64,000 bases of DNA from Neocallimastix lanati (nom. inval.) (lineage: Eukaryota > Neocallimastigomycota > Neocallimastigomycetes > Neocallimastigales > Neocallimastigaceae): contig JACVTC010000002.1 in assembly GCA_016946835.1 (NCBI GenBank), positions 582,001 to 646,000 of the forward strand. The letters are read 5' to 3'. Below are positions 21,600 to 33,389 of the stretch, piece by piece. The position numbers and the translations under genes were made by a program. Position 1 is the stretch's first letter. Every line of letters begins with the position of its first letter. The notes under the pieces were generated by a model that ran no database searches, was not told the DNA's origin, and was given only the letters and a program-made list of their open reading frames with translations.

Positions 21600-22602
21600 A
21601 ATATAAATAAAATTATTAAAAGAGATTATATATAAAGTAAAAATATGAGCTATTTATATAAATCTATGTAGAACATAAAAATATTGTGGATAATACGTGA
21701 TTAAAACATTATATTGTGGCTTAGAGATATCTAATACATAACATAAATTAATGATAAAATATCAGATATTAATATCACTTTATATTCATAAAATTAACCT
21801 CAAATTTAATTTTTTATTTCATAAAAATTTTATTGATAAAATTTGGGAAATGCGTAATATATATATAGGATCTTTTCAGATTCAGAAATTTCATAATGAG
21901 CATTATTGAAATTGTCAAAAAATACTTTGTATATCTGATAAATATTTTATAGTTTCTTTACAATTTTTAGGCCTTATAGATTTTAATTGTTTAATAATTT
22001 TTTCAACCTATATTTAATTGTTTTAATAATTTTCAACCTTTTATTCATCCATTTCTGGATAGAGGATTTCAAGTTTTTTGAATAATATTGAATGCTGAGT
22101 CTAAATCTTTGACTTCATTAAATCTGGAAGGATGAATAGATTTATTTATTAGGGTTACAACTTTGGAATTTACTTTTGTAGTGAAATTGGGTTCATTGAC
22201 GGATTGATGAAAAATATTGCTCGTAATATATTTTGAGAGATCATTGGCCTTTATGATGTTGAGAGGTAGTTTCTTTCACATTTTAAAATTGTTTCCTTTG
22301 AAAAAAAAACTTTCAAGTAATGTTCGAACTTATCTTGTAATCTTTTAAATTTAAGTTTATTATTTATTAAAAAATAAATAAAAGGTATACAATAAAAAAA
22401 ATAAAAATATAAGCTATTTATATAAATCTATGTAGAATATAAGAAAATATTGTGGAAAATACGAAATTAAACAATTATCAAAATTGTGGCTTAGTAATAT
22501 AAATTCATCATGTGAAAATACATTTTATAAATCTAATTCTAATACATAACATAAATTAATGATAAAATATGAAATAGTTACTAATACATATAAATTTAAA
22601 AT
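21600..22602 (-). mobile_element. Old copia derivative: LTR relic, gag relic, LTR relic
   Basis: Direct repeats at about 21640-21760 and 22400-22580 share GAGCTATTTATATAAATCTA or AAGCTATTTATATAAATCTA, ATATTGTGG, ATTGTGGCTTAG and TAATACATAACATAAATTAA. They flank a gag fragment on the minus strand. This has the layout of a small LTR element with gag only, diverged enough to be old. The full-length copia at 22603 is inserted next to or inside its right LTR. Confidence 0.5.
21900..22330 (-). pseudogene. Ty1/copia Gag fragment
   Basis: The minus strand from about 22310 reads FFKGNNFKM-KKLPLNIIKA, NDLSKYITSNIFHQSVNEPN and FTTKVNSKVVTLINKSIHPS, then RFNEVKDLDSAFNIIQKT. The F-x-G-N-N-F-x-x-W-like start and spacing match copia Gag. 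The Trp position is a TGA stop, and another stop follows IIQKT. No protease or later domain is present. Confidence 0.55.
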
Positions 22603-22845
22603 TGTTAAGGAGTCAATATAAGATATGATGTGTACACAACAAAATGTATTATTATTTAATTAAATTTAATTTATTATTTATTAATTTATATGATTTAAAA
22701 AAGTATTTAAAAAGACTCAAAATATTAATTTCATAAAAAAATTTTCTTTTTATATTTTACATATAAATTATTACTTAATCAAATATTATAAATATTTATA
22801 ATACTTTAATGTACAAAAGTTTAAATATTATGTTGAACTTTAACA
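22603..22845 (-). repeat. 3' LTR of copia 1
   Basis: TGTTAAGGAGTC to CTTTAACA on the plus strand; the partner is 27527-27769. Noncoding, AT-rich; would carry the polyadenylation function for the element. Confidence 0.95.
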
Positions 22846-22859
22846 TTCCCCCTACATTA
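22846..22859 (-). other. Polypurine tract of copia 1
   Basis: TTCCCCCTACATTA on the plus strand, directly adjacent to the 3' LTR; a purine run AGGGGGAA on the sense strand. Plus-strand DNA synthesis of Ty1/copia elements is primed from this position. The same sequence occurs at 40417-40430. Confidence 0.85.
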
Positions 22860-22945
22860 AGTATTATATAATATTTTAATTATTATATACAAGTTTTTTT
22901 TTTTTTTTTTTTTTTAAAAAATATATATATACAATTAAAGAAATA

Positions 22946-24784
22946 TTATTCTTTGAAAATTAAATTTGTAAATTTTGTCATTTGTACTCCTGAGATACTT
23001 TTAGTTAATGGATCAGCTAACATGTTTTCAGTATTAATGTATTCTAATTCAATTTCGTTTTTCATAATCTCTTCTTGAATAAATTTATATCTTAAATCTA
23101 TATGTTTACATCTTCCTTTAGAATTTGTATCTTGAGCAATTGCAATGCATGCCTTATTATCTACCATAATTTTAAATTTTATATCTTGATTAAATATTTC
23201 CTTAAATAAATTTTTGAACCATAAAGCTTGTTTAGTACATTCAGTTAAACTAACAAATTCAGCTTCAGCAGTAGATAAAGTTACGTTTTTCTGTAACTGA
23301 GATTTCCATGAAATAGGGCTTTTTCCAAGTAAAAATATATATCCACTTGTAGATCTTCTCGTCTTTTCATCGTTAGCAAAATCTGAATCTGAGTATCCGA
23401 TAAATTTATTATTTTTATTATAATGTAAAGATTTATTTTTTGTACCATTTAAATATTGTAAGATGCTCATTAAATTTTTATAATCAGCTTCTGTTGGATT
23501 TTCACATATTCTTGATGCTTCACTTACAGAAAACATTATATCAGGCCTTGACTTTACAGCGATATATAGTAACGCACCAAGTAAAGATTTATATTCTTTT
23601 GGATCTATTAAATTTGAATTATTTCTTTCATGTTCTGTAATTTTCCTGCATGGTGTTTTAATTTGTTTTGTTTTCTTCATATTATATTTTTCTATTATTT
23701 TATTAATATAATCTATCTGATTTATTTTATAACCATCACTTGTTTTATAAATATTTATACCTATTATTTTAGTTGCATTAGAATCTTTAGAAATTTTATA
23801 TTTATCTTTTAATTTGCTTACTGTATAGTTTATTTCATTTTTAATTCCTGTTATTAAAATATCATCTACATATAATGTTAGTAAACATGTTAATTTATTA
23901 TTTTTATTATATTTCCCAAAGAGACATTTGTCAGTTTTGTAATTTCTAAAACCTATACTTACTAAGTAATTTGATATTTCATTATACCACATTCTTCCAG
24001 CCTGTTTTAAACCATAAAGAGCTTTTTTAAGTAGCCAGAATTTATTAGTATTAAAATTTTTATCACCATAAGGAATCTTTGTATAAATCTTTTCTTCCAA
24101 ATTTGCATTCAAGTAAGCAGCTTTTATATCCAATTGTTTCAAATCCCAGTTGAACTTTGATGCAATAGCGACCGTAAGTCTTAGACTATCTGCTTGGATT
24201 GTTGGGGAGAATGTCTCTATAAAGTCTTCTCCAGCAATTTGCTGACAACCAAGAGCCACTAATCTTGCCTTTTTCTTCTTTTTATCCTTTTCGGCAAAGA
24301 CCCATTTAGTACCAATTATATTTGCGTCAGCTGGTATGTTTTTTACCACTTTCATAACATTGTTGTCGTACATATTTTTTAATTCGTCATCTATTGCTTC
24401 TTTCCATTCTTCACTTTCTGGTGAATTAATAGCTTGTTGATACGTTGTTGGGATATTTGTTTTAATATTTAAAATTTTAAATCTTTTATTACTTACTGAT
24501 TGTAATTTTTCTTTTCTGGAAGTTAAATTTTCTTCATCTGAATCATCTGAATTATTGCTATGTGATCTTTTCTTGTTTATATATTTAAGTTTTCTTTCAT
24601 TTAAAAATTCATTATCAGATTCACTATTATATTCATTTTCTTCTATTTTAGTTTTATTATTATTATTAATAATTTTATTACTATTATTATTATTGTCATT
24701 ATTATAAATATCTTTGTAATTATCATAATTATTATTAATATCATTGTTATAAATATCGTTATTATTATCATAATTATTATTATA

Positions 24785-24819
<35 letters not shown>

Positions 24820-24825
24820 AATTGC

Positions 24826-24868
<43 letters not shown>

Positions 24869-27424
24869 TAAAGGATTATTTAATTGTGAATGAATATTAT
24901 TATTATCATTTATACTTTCCCCCTCAATTAAAGAATCCTTAAAATTAATAATAGAATCAATATATTTATCACAAAAGAATGTAGTATTAATAGTTCCAGG
25001 CATATTTTCCATAAAATAAACATCTCTTGAAGTAACTATAGAGTTAGTAGAAATATCTAAAATTTTGTAGCCAAGAGAGTCAGATGCATATCCTAAAAAT
25101 ATACCAGGTTTAGAGTTATTGTCAAATTTATTCGTTTTGTGATTGTTATAGAAAAATGCTTTACATCCAAAAACTTTAAGGTGAGAAATATCAACTGATT
25201 TATTGAAAAATAATTCATTTGGAATTTTATTATTAATACTCTGATGTGGATTCAAGTTATAGAGGTAAGCAGCACAAAGAATAGCGGAATCCCAAAACTT
25301 GTAGGGTAGCTTAGCAGAGTTTAATAGAGTAGATGCGCAACGATTAAGTGTTTGATTTAAGCGTTCAGCACGACCATTTTGTTGTGGGTAACCAGGAACT
25401 GAATGAATGAAATTAATTCCAAAATTTTCTAAATAGGTAGTTAAAGTTTTGTTGATATACTCAGTACCATTGTCAGATTTGAAATTTATAATTTTATATG
25501 AAGTAGTATTGGAAATAAATTTATGAAATTTAATAAATATGTTAGGAACATCAGACTTATTCTTGATAAGGTAGACCCAAATTTTTCTAGAGAAATCATC
25601 AAGAAAAGTAACATAATAATTGAAATCATTATATGATGTTTCCAATTTTCCAACTACATCAGAATGAACTAGTTCCATAGGTTTTGAAGCATTATTAGGG
25701 GAAGAGTAGAATGGTTTTCTCTTTAATTTAGTGATTTTGCATTGGCGACAATTTTTATCATTATGGTATTTAGTATGCTCAATGACAAAATCTTTGATAT
25801 CATTATTATAAAAGTGTCCCAAACGAGCATGCCACAAGTTAGTATCAATGCTGAAAACATAATTCTTAGATATAGTATTATTTGAAGGTATTGTATCAAA
25901 CACGAATAAATTTTCATCATTCGCAAAAATATTTGCAATTAACTTATTATTTTTGAATATTTGTAAACGGTCTTTGTTATTTACGCGTTTCATTATAATA
26001 GTGCATCCATTTTTTAATATTGAATGAGTGGAAATTAGATTGTTTTGAATATTTGACGCGTAATAAACATTTGATAATATAAAATCTTTATTTTTAAATT
26101 TACCATTGTAAGTACCTACATTTTCGACCTTGTCTAAATCACCATTTGGATAAATGATATTTTTATTATTTACTTTATTTATATTGTTTAAATTGTTGAT
26201 GTTATTAGTTAAGTTGATGCCAGTACCACTATCAATAATCCAATGTGTGGAATTATTATTATTATTTATTGTTGTATAATTACAATTTTGAATTACTGAA
26301 ATACTTCCTGTAAAATCAATGTATACCTCATCTTCATTTTCATTATTATTTTCAAAAAAATTATTGTTATTATTATTAGATTTATCATTGTTCTTATTAA
26401 TAATATTTCCAGAGTAATAATTATTTTTGTTATTATATCTTTTATAATAATTTTTATTTTTGTAATTATTATTTTTATAATTTTTATCATTATCATCTGA
26501 TTTATTATTTTCTCTAATTAAAAGATTATATTTACAATGATCAGTAGTGTGACCTTTAGTTTTGCATATATGACAATAATATTCGTTACGAATTTTATTA
26601 GTATTATTATAATTTTTATTATTATTTGGTTTATTTTTATTTATATTATTGACATTTGAATCGTTTATAACGGTAGTTTTTGACCTTAAAATTTCGGCTT
26701 TTTCAAAAAAGTCATGCCTTTTGTTTAATTCTTTAATAAGATCATCAAAAGTTTTATAACTATAAATTGGTGGTGAATTTATACCAATTCTATCTAATTC
26801 ATTTACTGCAAATAAAAGTTTAGTTTCCTCATCAAAAGGAATTCTTTTTAATTTATTAGATTCAAATTTATGTTGTTCGAAAAGATTGTTTAATTCATTA
26901 ATATATTGAATATAGTCATTGTTTATTAACTTAAGATTAATAATTTTATATTCAAGAATATTTAATAGTGCTTGGCCAGATTGATAGAAACGGTTTTTTA
27001 ATCTATCAATCATACTATAAGCAGTTTTACATCCTCGTAAATATTCTTGGTTTGATTTTTCTAAACTATTTATTATGATAGATTGAACCGCATTATCCGA
27101 TTTTATTTGACCTCTGTTCATATTTGAATATTGGATTTCTTTTTCAATATAAATATCTAAATCATTGGCAATGAGATGCCTCTTTAAAGGCTCATACCAA
27201 TCTAAGAAATTTTCTTTATTTAATACGAAATCTTTAATTTCAAAAACAGATTTAGTTATATTTCCATAATATTTGTTTATGATAATCCTTTTATCATTGG
27301 ATTCATCATCTTCATATGAAGAAATCGATTCATCGTCCTTATTTTCAGTTGGATTCGATGAACTCGAACTCTCTTCAATATGATTATTATTGTTATTCTT
27401 TCTTTTAGCCATTCTTTGGAACAT
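22946..27424 (-). CDS. Ty1/copia Gag-Pol polyprotein (1492 aa), intact
   Basis: A single ORF from ATG at 27424 (a second Met is at residue 5). Gag: about residues 60-245, including NKENFLDWYEPLKRHL. CCHC knuckle: C284, C287, H292, C297. Protease: WIIDSGTGINL, with D398-S-G. GAG-pre-integrase HHCC: H532, H537, C559, C562. Integrase triad: D589, D651, E687, with 35 residues between the last two. Asn-rich linker: about 840-930. Reverse transcriptase: about 1000-1250, with LDIKAAYLNA and YVDD (1185-1188). RNase H: SDSDFA (about 1345), STAEAEF and VDNKACI. All key residues are present and there is no frameshift between gag and pol, as usual for this superfamily. The protease has T-G where A-T or A-S is more usual after DSG. 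Copy 2 has the same, so this is a family trait. Confidence 0.97.
24916..24925 (-). other. Candidate central polypurine tract, copia 1
   Basis: TTTCCCCCTC on the plus strand (sense GAGGGGGAAA) lies within pol, encoding E-G-E just before the Asn linker. It shares the rare GGGGGAA core with the 3' polypurine tract. Equivalent tracts occur in copia 2 (about 42533-42543) and remnant A (about 12404-12410). Confidence 0.4.
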
Positions 27425-27499
27425 TAATATAAAATAATTAATTATATTATAAAGTCATTAAAATCATTAAAATGTTTTAAAAATTAAAATTAATAATAG

Positions 27500-27526
27500 G
27501 TCTCTTGATATATGAGACTCTTAATC
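27500..27526 (-). other. Primer binding site and hairpin, copia 1
   Basis: TGAGACTCTTAATC (27513-27526 on plus) abuts the 5' LTR and equals the anticodon stem-loop segment of tRNA-Lys(CUU). A 5-bp stem GTCTC (27500-27504) with GAGAC (27514-27518) overlaps the PBS. A 3'-CCA end match is absent, so priming by a 5' half-tRNA is implied, as known for Drosophila copia and yeast Ty5 with initiator tRNA-Met. Confidence 0.75.
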
Positions 27527-27769
27527 TGTTAAGGAGTCAATATAAGATATGATGTGTACACAACAAAATGTATTATTATTTAATTAAATTTAATTTATTA
27601 TTTATTAATTTATATGATTTAAAAAAGTATTTAAAAAGACTCAAAATATTAATTTCATAAAAAAATTTTCTTTTTATATTTTACATACAAATTATTACTT
27701 AATCAAATATTATAAATATTTATAATACTTTAATGTACAAAAGTTTAAATATTATGTTGAACTTTAACA
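27527..27769 (-). repeat. 5' LTR of copia 1
   Basis: Partner of 22603-22845. Reads TGTTAAAGTTCAACA to CTCCTTAACA in sense. Would hold the promoter; AT-rich with TATAAATA-like strings, so no single TATA box can be chosen. Confidence 0.95.
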
Positions 27770-27774
27770 AAAAT

Positions 27775-30485
27775 AATAATATTATTGAAAAATTCATTAA
27801 ATACTATATATCATTATGTAAAGTTTAAAATAGTCATATGAATATAATCTGATTTTATAATATTGCAATAATAAGAAAAAAAAAAGTATAAAAGAAATGA
27901 AAATGAACAATTTTTTGTTCTTCACTTATAAAAAGTCAAAAAAAAAAAAAAAAAAAAAGGGATTTAAAAATATATATATATATATTAAATATAACAGAAA
28001 AATGTTATATATTCAAAAATAATTTTTAAATTAATGAAAAAGAAATTATTATATGAATAAATAAAATGTGATGGTCTATGAGTAAAAGAAGAAGAAAAAA
28101 GAAACATAAAAGTTCACAAGAAAAGAAAAATAAAAAAAAAGAAGAATAAGGAAAAAAAAAAAACTACTTTTCTACTTTTCTATTAAGGAAAATAATAGAA
28201 TTTTTTTTTATCTACTCACCCTTAAACGATAAAAAAAAAATTGAATAAAGGATACTATTGGAAAATGAACTCTTCATTTTTTTATTCGGATAATTACATT
28301 GGAACTTTAATGAAATGAAAAAAGAAAATTTTCTTTTATGATCTATCTTTTATTCGGAACTGATATTTTATTGAAATAGTCAAGGAGAAGAAACTGGAAT
28401 TATTGAACCTGGAACTATTTTTATTTTCTTAAAATTTCTGTATTATAAAAACGAGAAAAGTATGATCAAGAAAAAAGAAGAAAAATCATAGTTTTTATAA
28501 TATGGAATATGTTTTCTCTTTTATTGATCGTGACTCTTTTGTTCTTATAATTGAAAATGAATTATATGTAACTGAAGAAAAAGAAAAGAAGAATACGAAG
28601 AAGAAAATAAATATTTATATAATATTTTTTAAAGTTAATTTTTAAATTAAAAAAATAAAAACAAACTTATAAAGAACAAAAAAAATTAAAAGATTTATAG
28701 GAAAATATTATTTTTATGAAACTTTAGAAAAAAAGTTTAAAATACAAAATAAAAAAAAAAATACAAAAAAAGAATAAATAAAAAGTATATTACTATATTA
28801 TGATATGTTAAAATTACTATTAAATGATATGTTAAAAGCAAAACAAAAACAATCGAAAAAGAACTTTATATTAATATTGTTAAATTCTATTTTTGATTAA
28901 AAAAATGGGTTTAATAAGTTAATATGAAAAATTAAAATAAAAATAAATATGCAAAATGAAGTAATAAAAAATTACTATTAAATAAAAAGTAAAAAAAAAA
29001 AATCAAACAAGCAAAAAAAAATAATAATAAAAAATTATAAAAATGTTTTTTGAAGGATAGTTAAAACAAATCAAAAAATTTATATATTATGTTCTAAATA
29101 ATATTTATATTAATTTGTATTATTTTATGTGTTGTATAGGTGTGTATTATCACATTGGTGTTGTTGAAATTAATATTTTATTGAAATATTGATATTAAAT
29201 GTATATATATGATTATGTTAAAATATATAGTAATTTAAAGTTTATTTAATAATGAATTAAAGTTATTATTATTACATATGTTAAAATAATGAATGTAGTA
29301 TAATAGAATTTGATAATTTACCATATAATACTTTAAATTAATAGATAAAAAATATATTATTTATAAAGACATATTATTAAAAAAGAACTTAAAAAAAAAA
29401 TACCGATTACGTGAGATTTACCAAATATTAATATACAATAGGTGATTAATTATTAATTATTTTATTTAACCTTAATTATAAAATATATATATACATATAT
29501 ATTTTTAATATTATTTTATTATAAATTAAACTTTAAATTTATTAATAAACTATTTACTTCTATTTAAATTAAGAAATCAATGTTTTTAGTATTTCCAAAT
29601 GATATAATAGTTATTTATATAATAATTTCTCATATTGGCAATGAATTTATATTTAAAATAAAATTAGTTGCTGTTATAATATGAAATATTTCGTTTTCTT
29701 CTATAATCATCCTTGTCTAAAAAAAAATTCTTTTTCAATAATAAATTTTCATAGAAATTTAATGAGTTGAAAAAATTTAATTATTAAATTTATAACTTTT
29801 TTTTTTTTTTTTTTTTTTTTCAAATAAAAAATTATAAATACATAACATTAGAAATAAAGTTTAGCATATTAAATTTTATCTAAATTATGTTAAAGTTTTA
29901 TATTTATTATGTTAATAAATATTTAATACTTCATTATTTTATTATATAATATTTTTTTTATATTAAAATATTAAATATAATTAAATATTAAGATGGGGAG
30001 TTGTATTAAAAATAGTCAAAAAGTGATATTATTAAATTTCAATTTACAAAAAATAATTAAAAAATATATATATAATAGATTTATATAAAATTATATATAT
30101 GATTAATCATCTTTTTGTTTTTTTTTTTTTTATTATATCAGTATGAGTATAAAATTTTTTATTTGTATCAATAATTATTATTATTAATATTACATGTCAT
30201 TTTTTTGTATTTAATTTTTTTTTTTTTTTAAATAAAAATTCCATATAAAAAAAAAAAAAATTAAAATTTAATTAAATTGTTGATTTTATTGAAAATTTCA
30301 TCTTTTTAATTAAACTTTTAAAATCTTATTTTAGGATATGAAAATAATTATCATTAAATGATTATATGGTTTTATAAAATTAATTCATTATTATTATGAG
30401 TTTTATTTTTTTTGATGATGTAATTAATATTTTTAAATATTAAAATATTTTATTATCAGAATTTTTTTTTTTTTTAATTAATGAA
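27775..30485 (+). repeat. R-unit copy 3
   Basis: Start block TTCTTCACTTATAAAAAGTC at about 27916. AAGAAG-rich block at 28080-28160. Conserved motif at 28787-28832 (single form). ATGGGTTTAATAAG at about 28906. TTTTTTGAAGGATAGTTAAAAC at about 29045-29068. A variable AT-rich tail with long poly-T follows (29800-29820). The segment that codes MNDFIEIV in other copies is decayed here (about 28350-28430). Confidence 0.75.
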
Positions 30486-31941
30486 AAAATAATAATATAA
30501 TTTTTTATTATTATAGAAAAAAAATATAAAAACAATCAAAATGAACTAATATTTGTTCTTCACTTTTAAAAAAGTCAAAAAAAAAAAAAAAAAAAAGGGA
30601 GTTAAAATATATATTAAATATAACATTTAAAAAAATGTTATGTAATAATTTTTAAATTAATGAAATAAGAAAATATTATATGAAGCAATAAAATGGACTA
30701 GTTTCTAAATAAAAGAAGAAAAAGAAATTTTAAAGTTTGTAGTTGAAGTAACGAAGAAGAAGAGAAAGGATACCCCCCTAAATGTCCTGTAAGGAAACAA
30801 TGTAGAAGCTTTTCTAACCTATACCCCTATATAGTGAAGAAATACTACACGAGGAAAATAATCTCTTCATATTTTGTGAAACTAAGAAATTTAAATTTTC
30901 TAAACTTTTCTACATTTATTATGAAATGAATGATTTTATTGAAATAGTAAAGGAGAAGGAACTGGAATTTTTTAATCCTGAAACTATTTTTATTTTCTTA
31001 AAAATTTTTATATTATAGAAATGAAGTAAATATGATATAAAATTGATTATATTTTCAATAATTGAAGTATCATAATTTTTATAATATAGAAACTGTTCTC
31101 TTTTGTTCTATGATCTTAATAAGTTATTATAATTAAAATAAAATTATTTGTAACTGAAAGGAAGAAAAAAAAAGAAGACTTAAGAAATAAATATTTATAT
31201 AATATTTTTTTTGAAGTTGATTTATTAATTAAAATAAAGAATTATAGGAAAATAATAATTTTTCTAAAAAAACTGTTAAAACAAAAAATTAAAAACAAAC
31301 AAAAAAAAATAAAAAATATATTACTATATTATGATATGTTAAAATTACTATTAAAATTACTATTAAATGATATCTAAAAATAACAAAACCAAACAGAAAA
31401 AAAAAAATAAAAGAACAGAATTAAAAGATATTATTTTTTCATAATTATTAAATACTATTTTTGATTAAAGAATGGGTTTAATAAGTTTATATGAAAAAAT
31501 TATGTAAAAAAATCAAATAAAATATAAAAAAAATTTTTGAAAATAAAAGTAATAAAATATTTTTTTAAAAAAGTGACAAAAAAAATTATAAAAAATTAAT
31601 AAAAAAATTATAAAAATGTTTTTTGAAGGATAGTTAAAACAAATCAAAAAGAAGTTCATATATATTCTTTTAAATTTTATAATTTAAAATGTTGTGTGTA
31701 AAAATTTAAATATAGTTTAAAAATTGAGTGTGAAGTTTACTGTAAAGTGTAATATTATTAATGTAATTGTTAGATATTTTATAGAAAAATATTTAAATAT
31801 TTAATAATTTATATTTTTATGATAAATTTATTATAGAGGTATTGATATTAAATATTTATATATTTTATGTTTAAAAGTAATTAATGTTATGAAAATTAAT
31901 AATCAATATCATATGAAGTTTGATGATTATGTTAATGGAAT

Positions 31942-31974
<33 letters not shown>

Positions 31975-33389
31975 TGAATATTAAAGTTTAAACTTATATA
32001 ATTATTTTAAAGTAAATATCAACTTTTGGGAGAAGCAATTTGTTTATTTATGCAATTTACTAATATAATTTATTCATTCGTTTATTTATTCGTTTATTTA
32101 TTCGTTTATTTATTCGTTTATTTATTTAATAATTTAAATTTACTTTATTAAAAACTAAATTTTATAAATTCATATTTGAAATTGGCAGTAACTTTTATAC
32201 TGTTACAATTGCATTGCAAATATATAATTAAAATAAAATAAACTATAACTTAATTAATTTATAAATTATTAACATATTTACATAACATAAAATTTATGTT
32301 ATATAATTTATGTTGATTTTACGTATTTTATAGAATTTATAGTATTACATAAATTTATTTTATGTCACGTTATTTATAGATCATTTTATAAATCATATGA
32401 TAATTAATTATGTGATAATATAATGATTATTAATTTATTTTTATGTAATTATCAATAGAATAATTTATTAATAATTAAAGTTTTTATTTTCATTTTATAT
32501 CAATATTTAATTTTATGTACTTTTTAATGAAAATTTTAAACTTTTAATTTTTATATTTTATATTATTCATTAAGAATAAAGTTTAATTTTGATAATTATG
32601 GAATACTTCAATTAATTTTTATAAAAAATTAAAAATAATTTTGACATTTTATTATTGATATTTTATGTAATGTTACTAATAAATAAAAATATAATCTATA
32701 AAAATATATAATATAGTATAAATACGTTGAAATTGAATAATATTATTTATTATATATTTATTATTGAATTAATAATAAAATCATTTCATCTTAATTAAAT
32801 ATTTAAGAATATCTATTTTATTTTATTTAATTAACCATTGAACTTTAAATTTATTCATACTTTTATATATTTATTCACATTATGTTATATAATTTTATTT
32901 TTTATATATTTTTAATATATATATAATTTTGATATATAATAATGGGGATTATATGATAAGAACTTTCAAAAATAATATTCAATTTTTATTTAAAATATAT
33001 ATATAGTATATAAAAATATAAATTAATTATTCATTATTAAATTTTATAGACATCAATGAATTTAAATTTGTTATAACATAATTTACTTTTTAATTGATAT
33101 TTTATTAATTTTTTTTTTTAAATATAAATTTTATATAAAATATAAAAATAATTAAAAAGATTCATTTAAAGTTTAAAAAAAATCATTTAAGATTGTTGTT
33201 AATTTCATTTTTTTAATTAAACCTATAAAAGTTTATTTATATAATATGAAAAAAATTATTATTACATTATTTTCATTATTATTATAAAACTATTTCATTA
33301 TTATTATAATTAGTTTTATTTTTATTTTTTGATGATGTAATTTATATTTTGTTAGTATCAATATATTTTATTATCTGAATTTTTTTTTT
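30486..33389 (+). repeat. R-unit copy 4
   Basis: Start block at 30554. ATACCCCCCTAAATGTCC at about 30771. An ORF-like stretch ends in the MNDFIEIVKEKELEFFNPET frame (30924-31016) at TAG, but an upstream TAA removes the ATG half. The TACTATATTATGATATGTT motif at 31317-31374 has the doubled AAAATTACTATT. End block at about 31618-31640. Distal block shared with 3700-4060 at 32200-32510. A (GTTTATTTATTC)n minisatellite at 32075-32126. Confidence 0.8.
32075..32126. repeat. 12-bp minisatellite GTTTATTTATTC
   Basis: About four tandem units inside R-unit copy 4. Confidence 0.85.

Larger units (their letters stand above)
22603..27769 (-). mobile_element. Full-length Ty1/copia retrotransposon 1
   Basis: 243-bp LTRs at 22603-22845 and 27527-27769 differ at a single base that I could find (ATATAAATT versus ATACAAATT). 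They begin TGTTAA and end TTAACA. Both flanks carry AAAAT, a 5-bp target duplication (22598-22602 and 27770-27774). In sense (minus) order: 5' LTR, PBS, one uninterrupted gag-pol ORF, polypurine tract, 3' LTR. Near-identical LTRs and an open ORF indicate a recent, possibly active insertion. It landed in an older copia relic. Confidence 0.95.

Noticed and set aside
23440-23812. Plus-strand ORFs opposite pol
   Set aside because: Shadows of the intact gag-pol gene on the minus strand. The same applies to 41164-41349, 41809-42033, 16043-16372 and 14099-14661.
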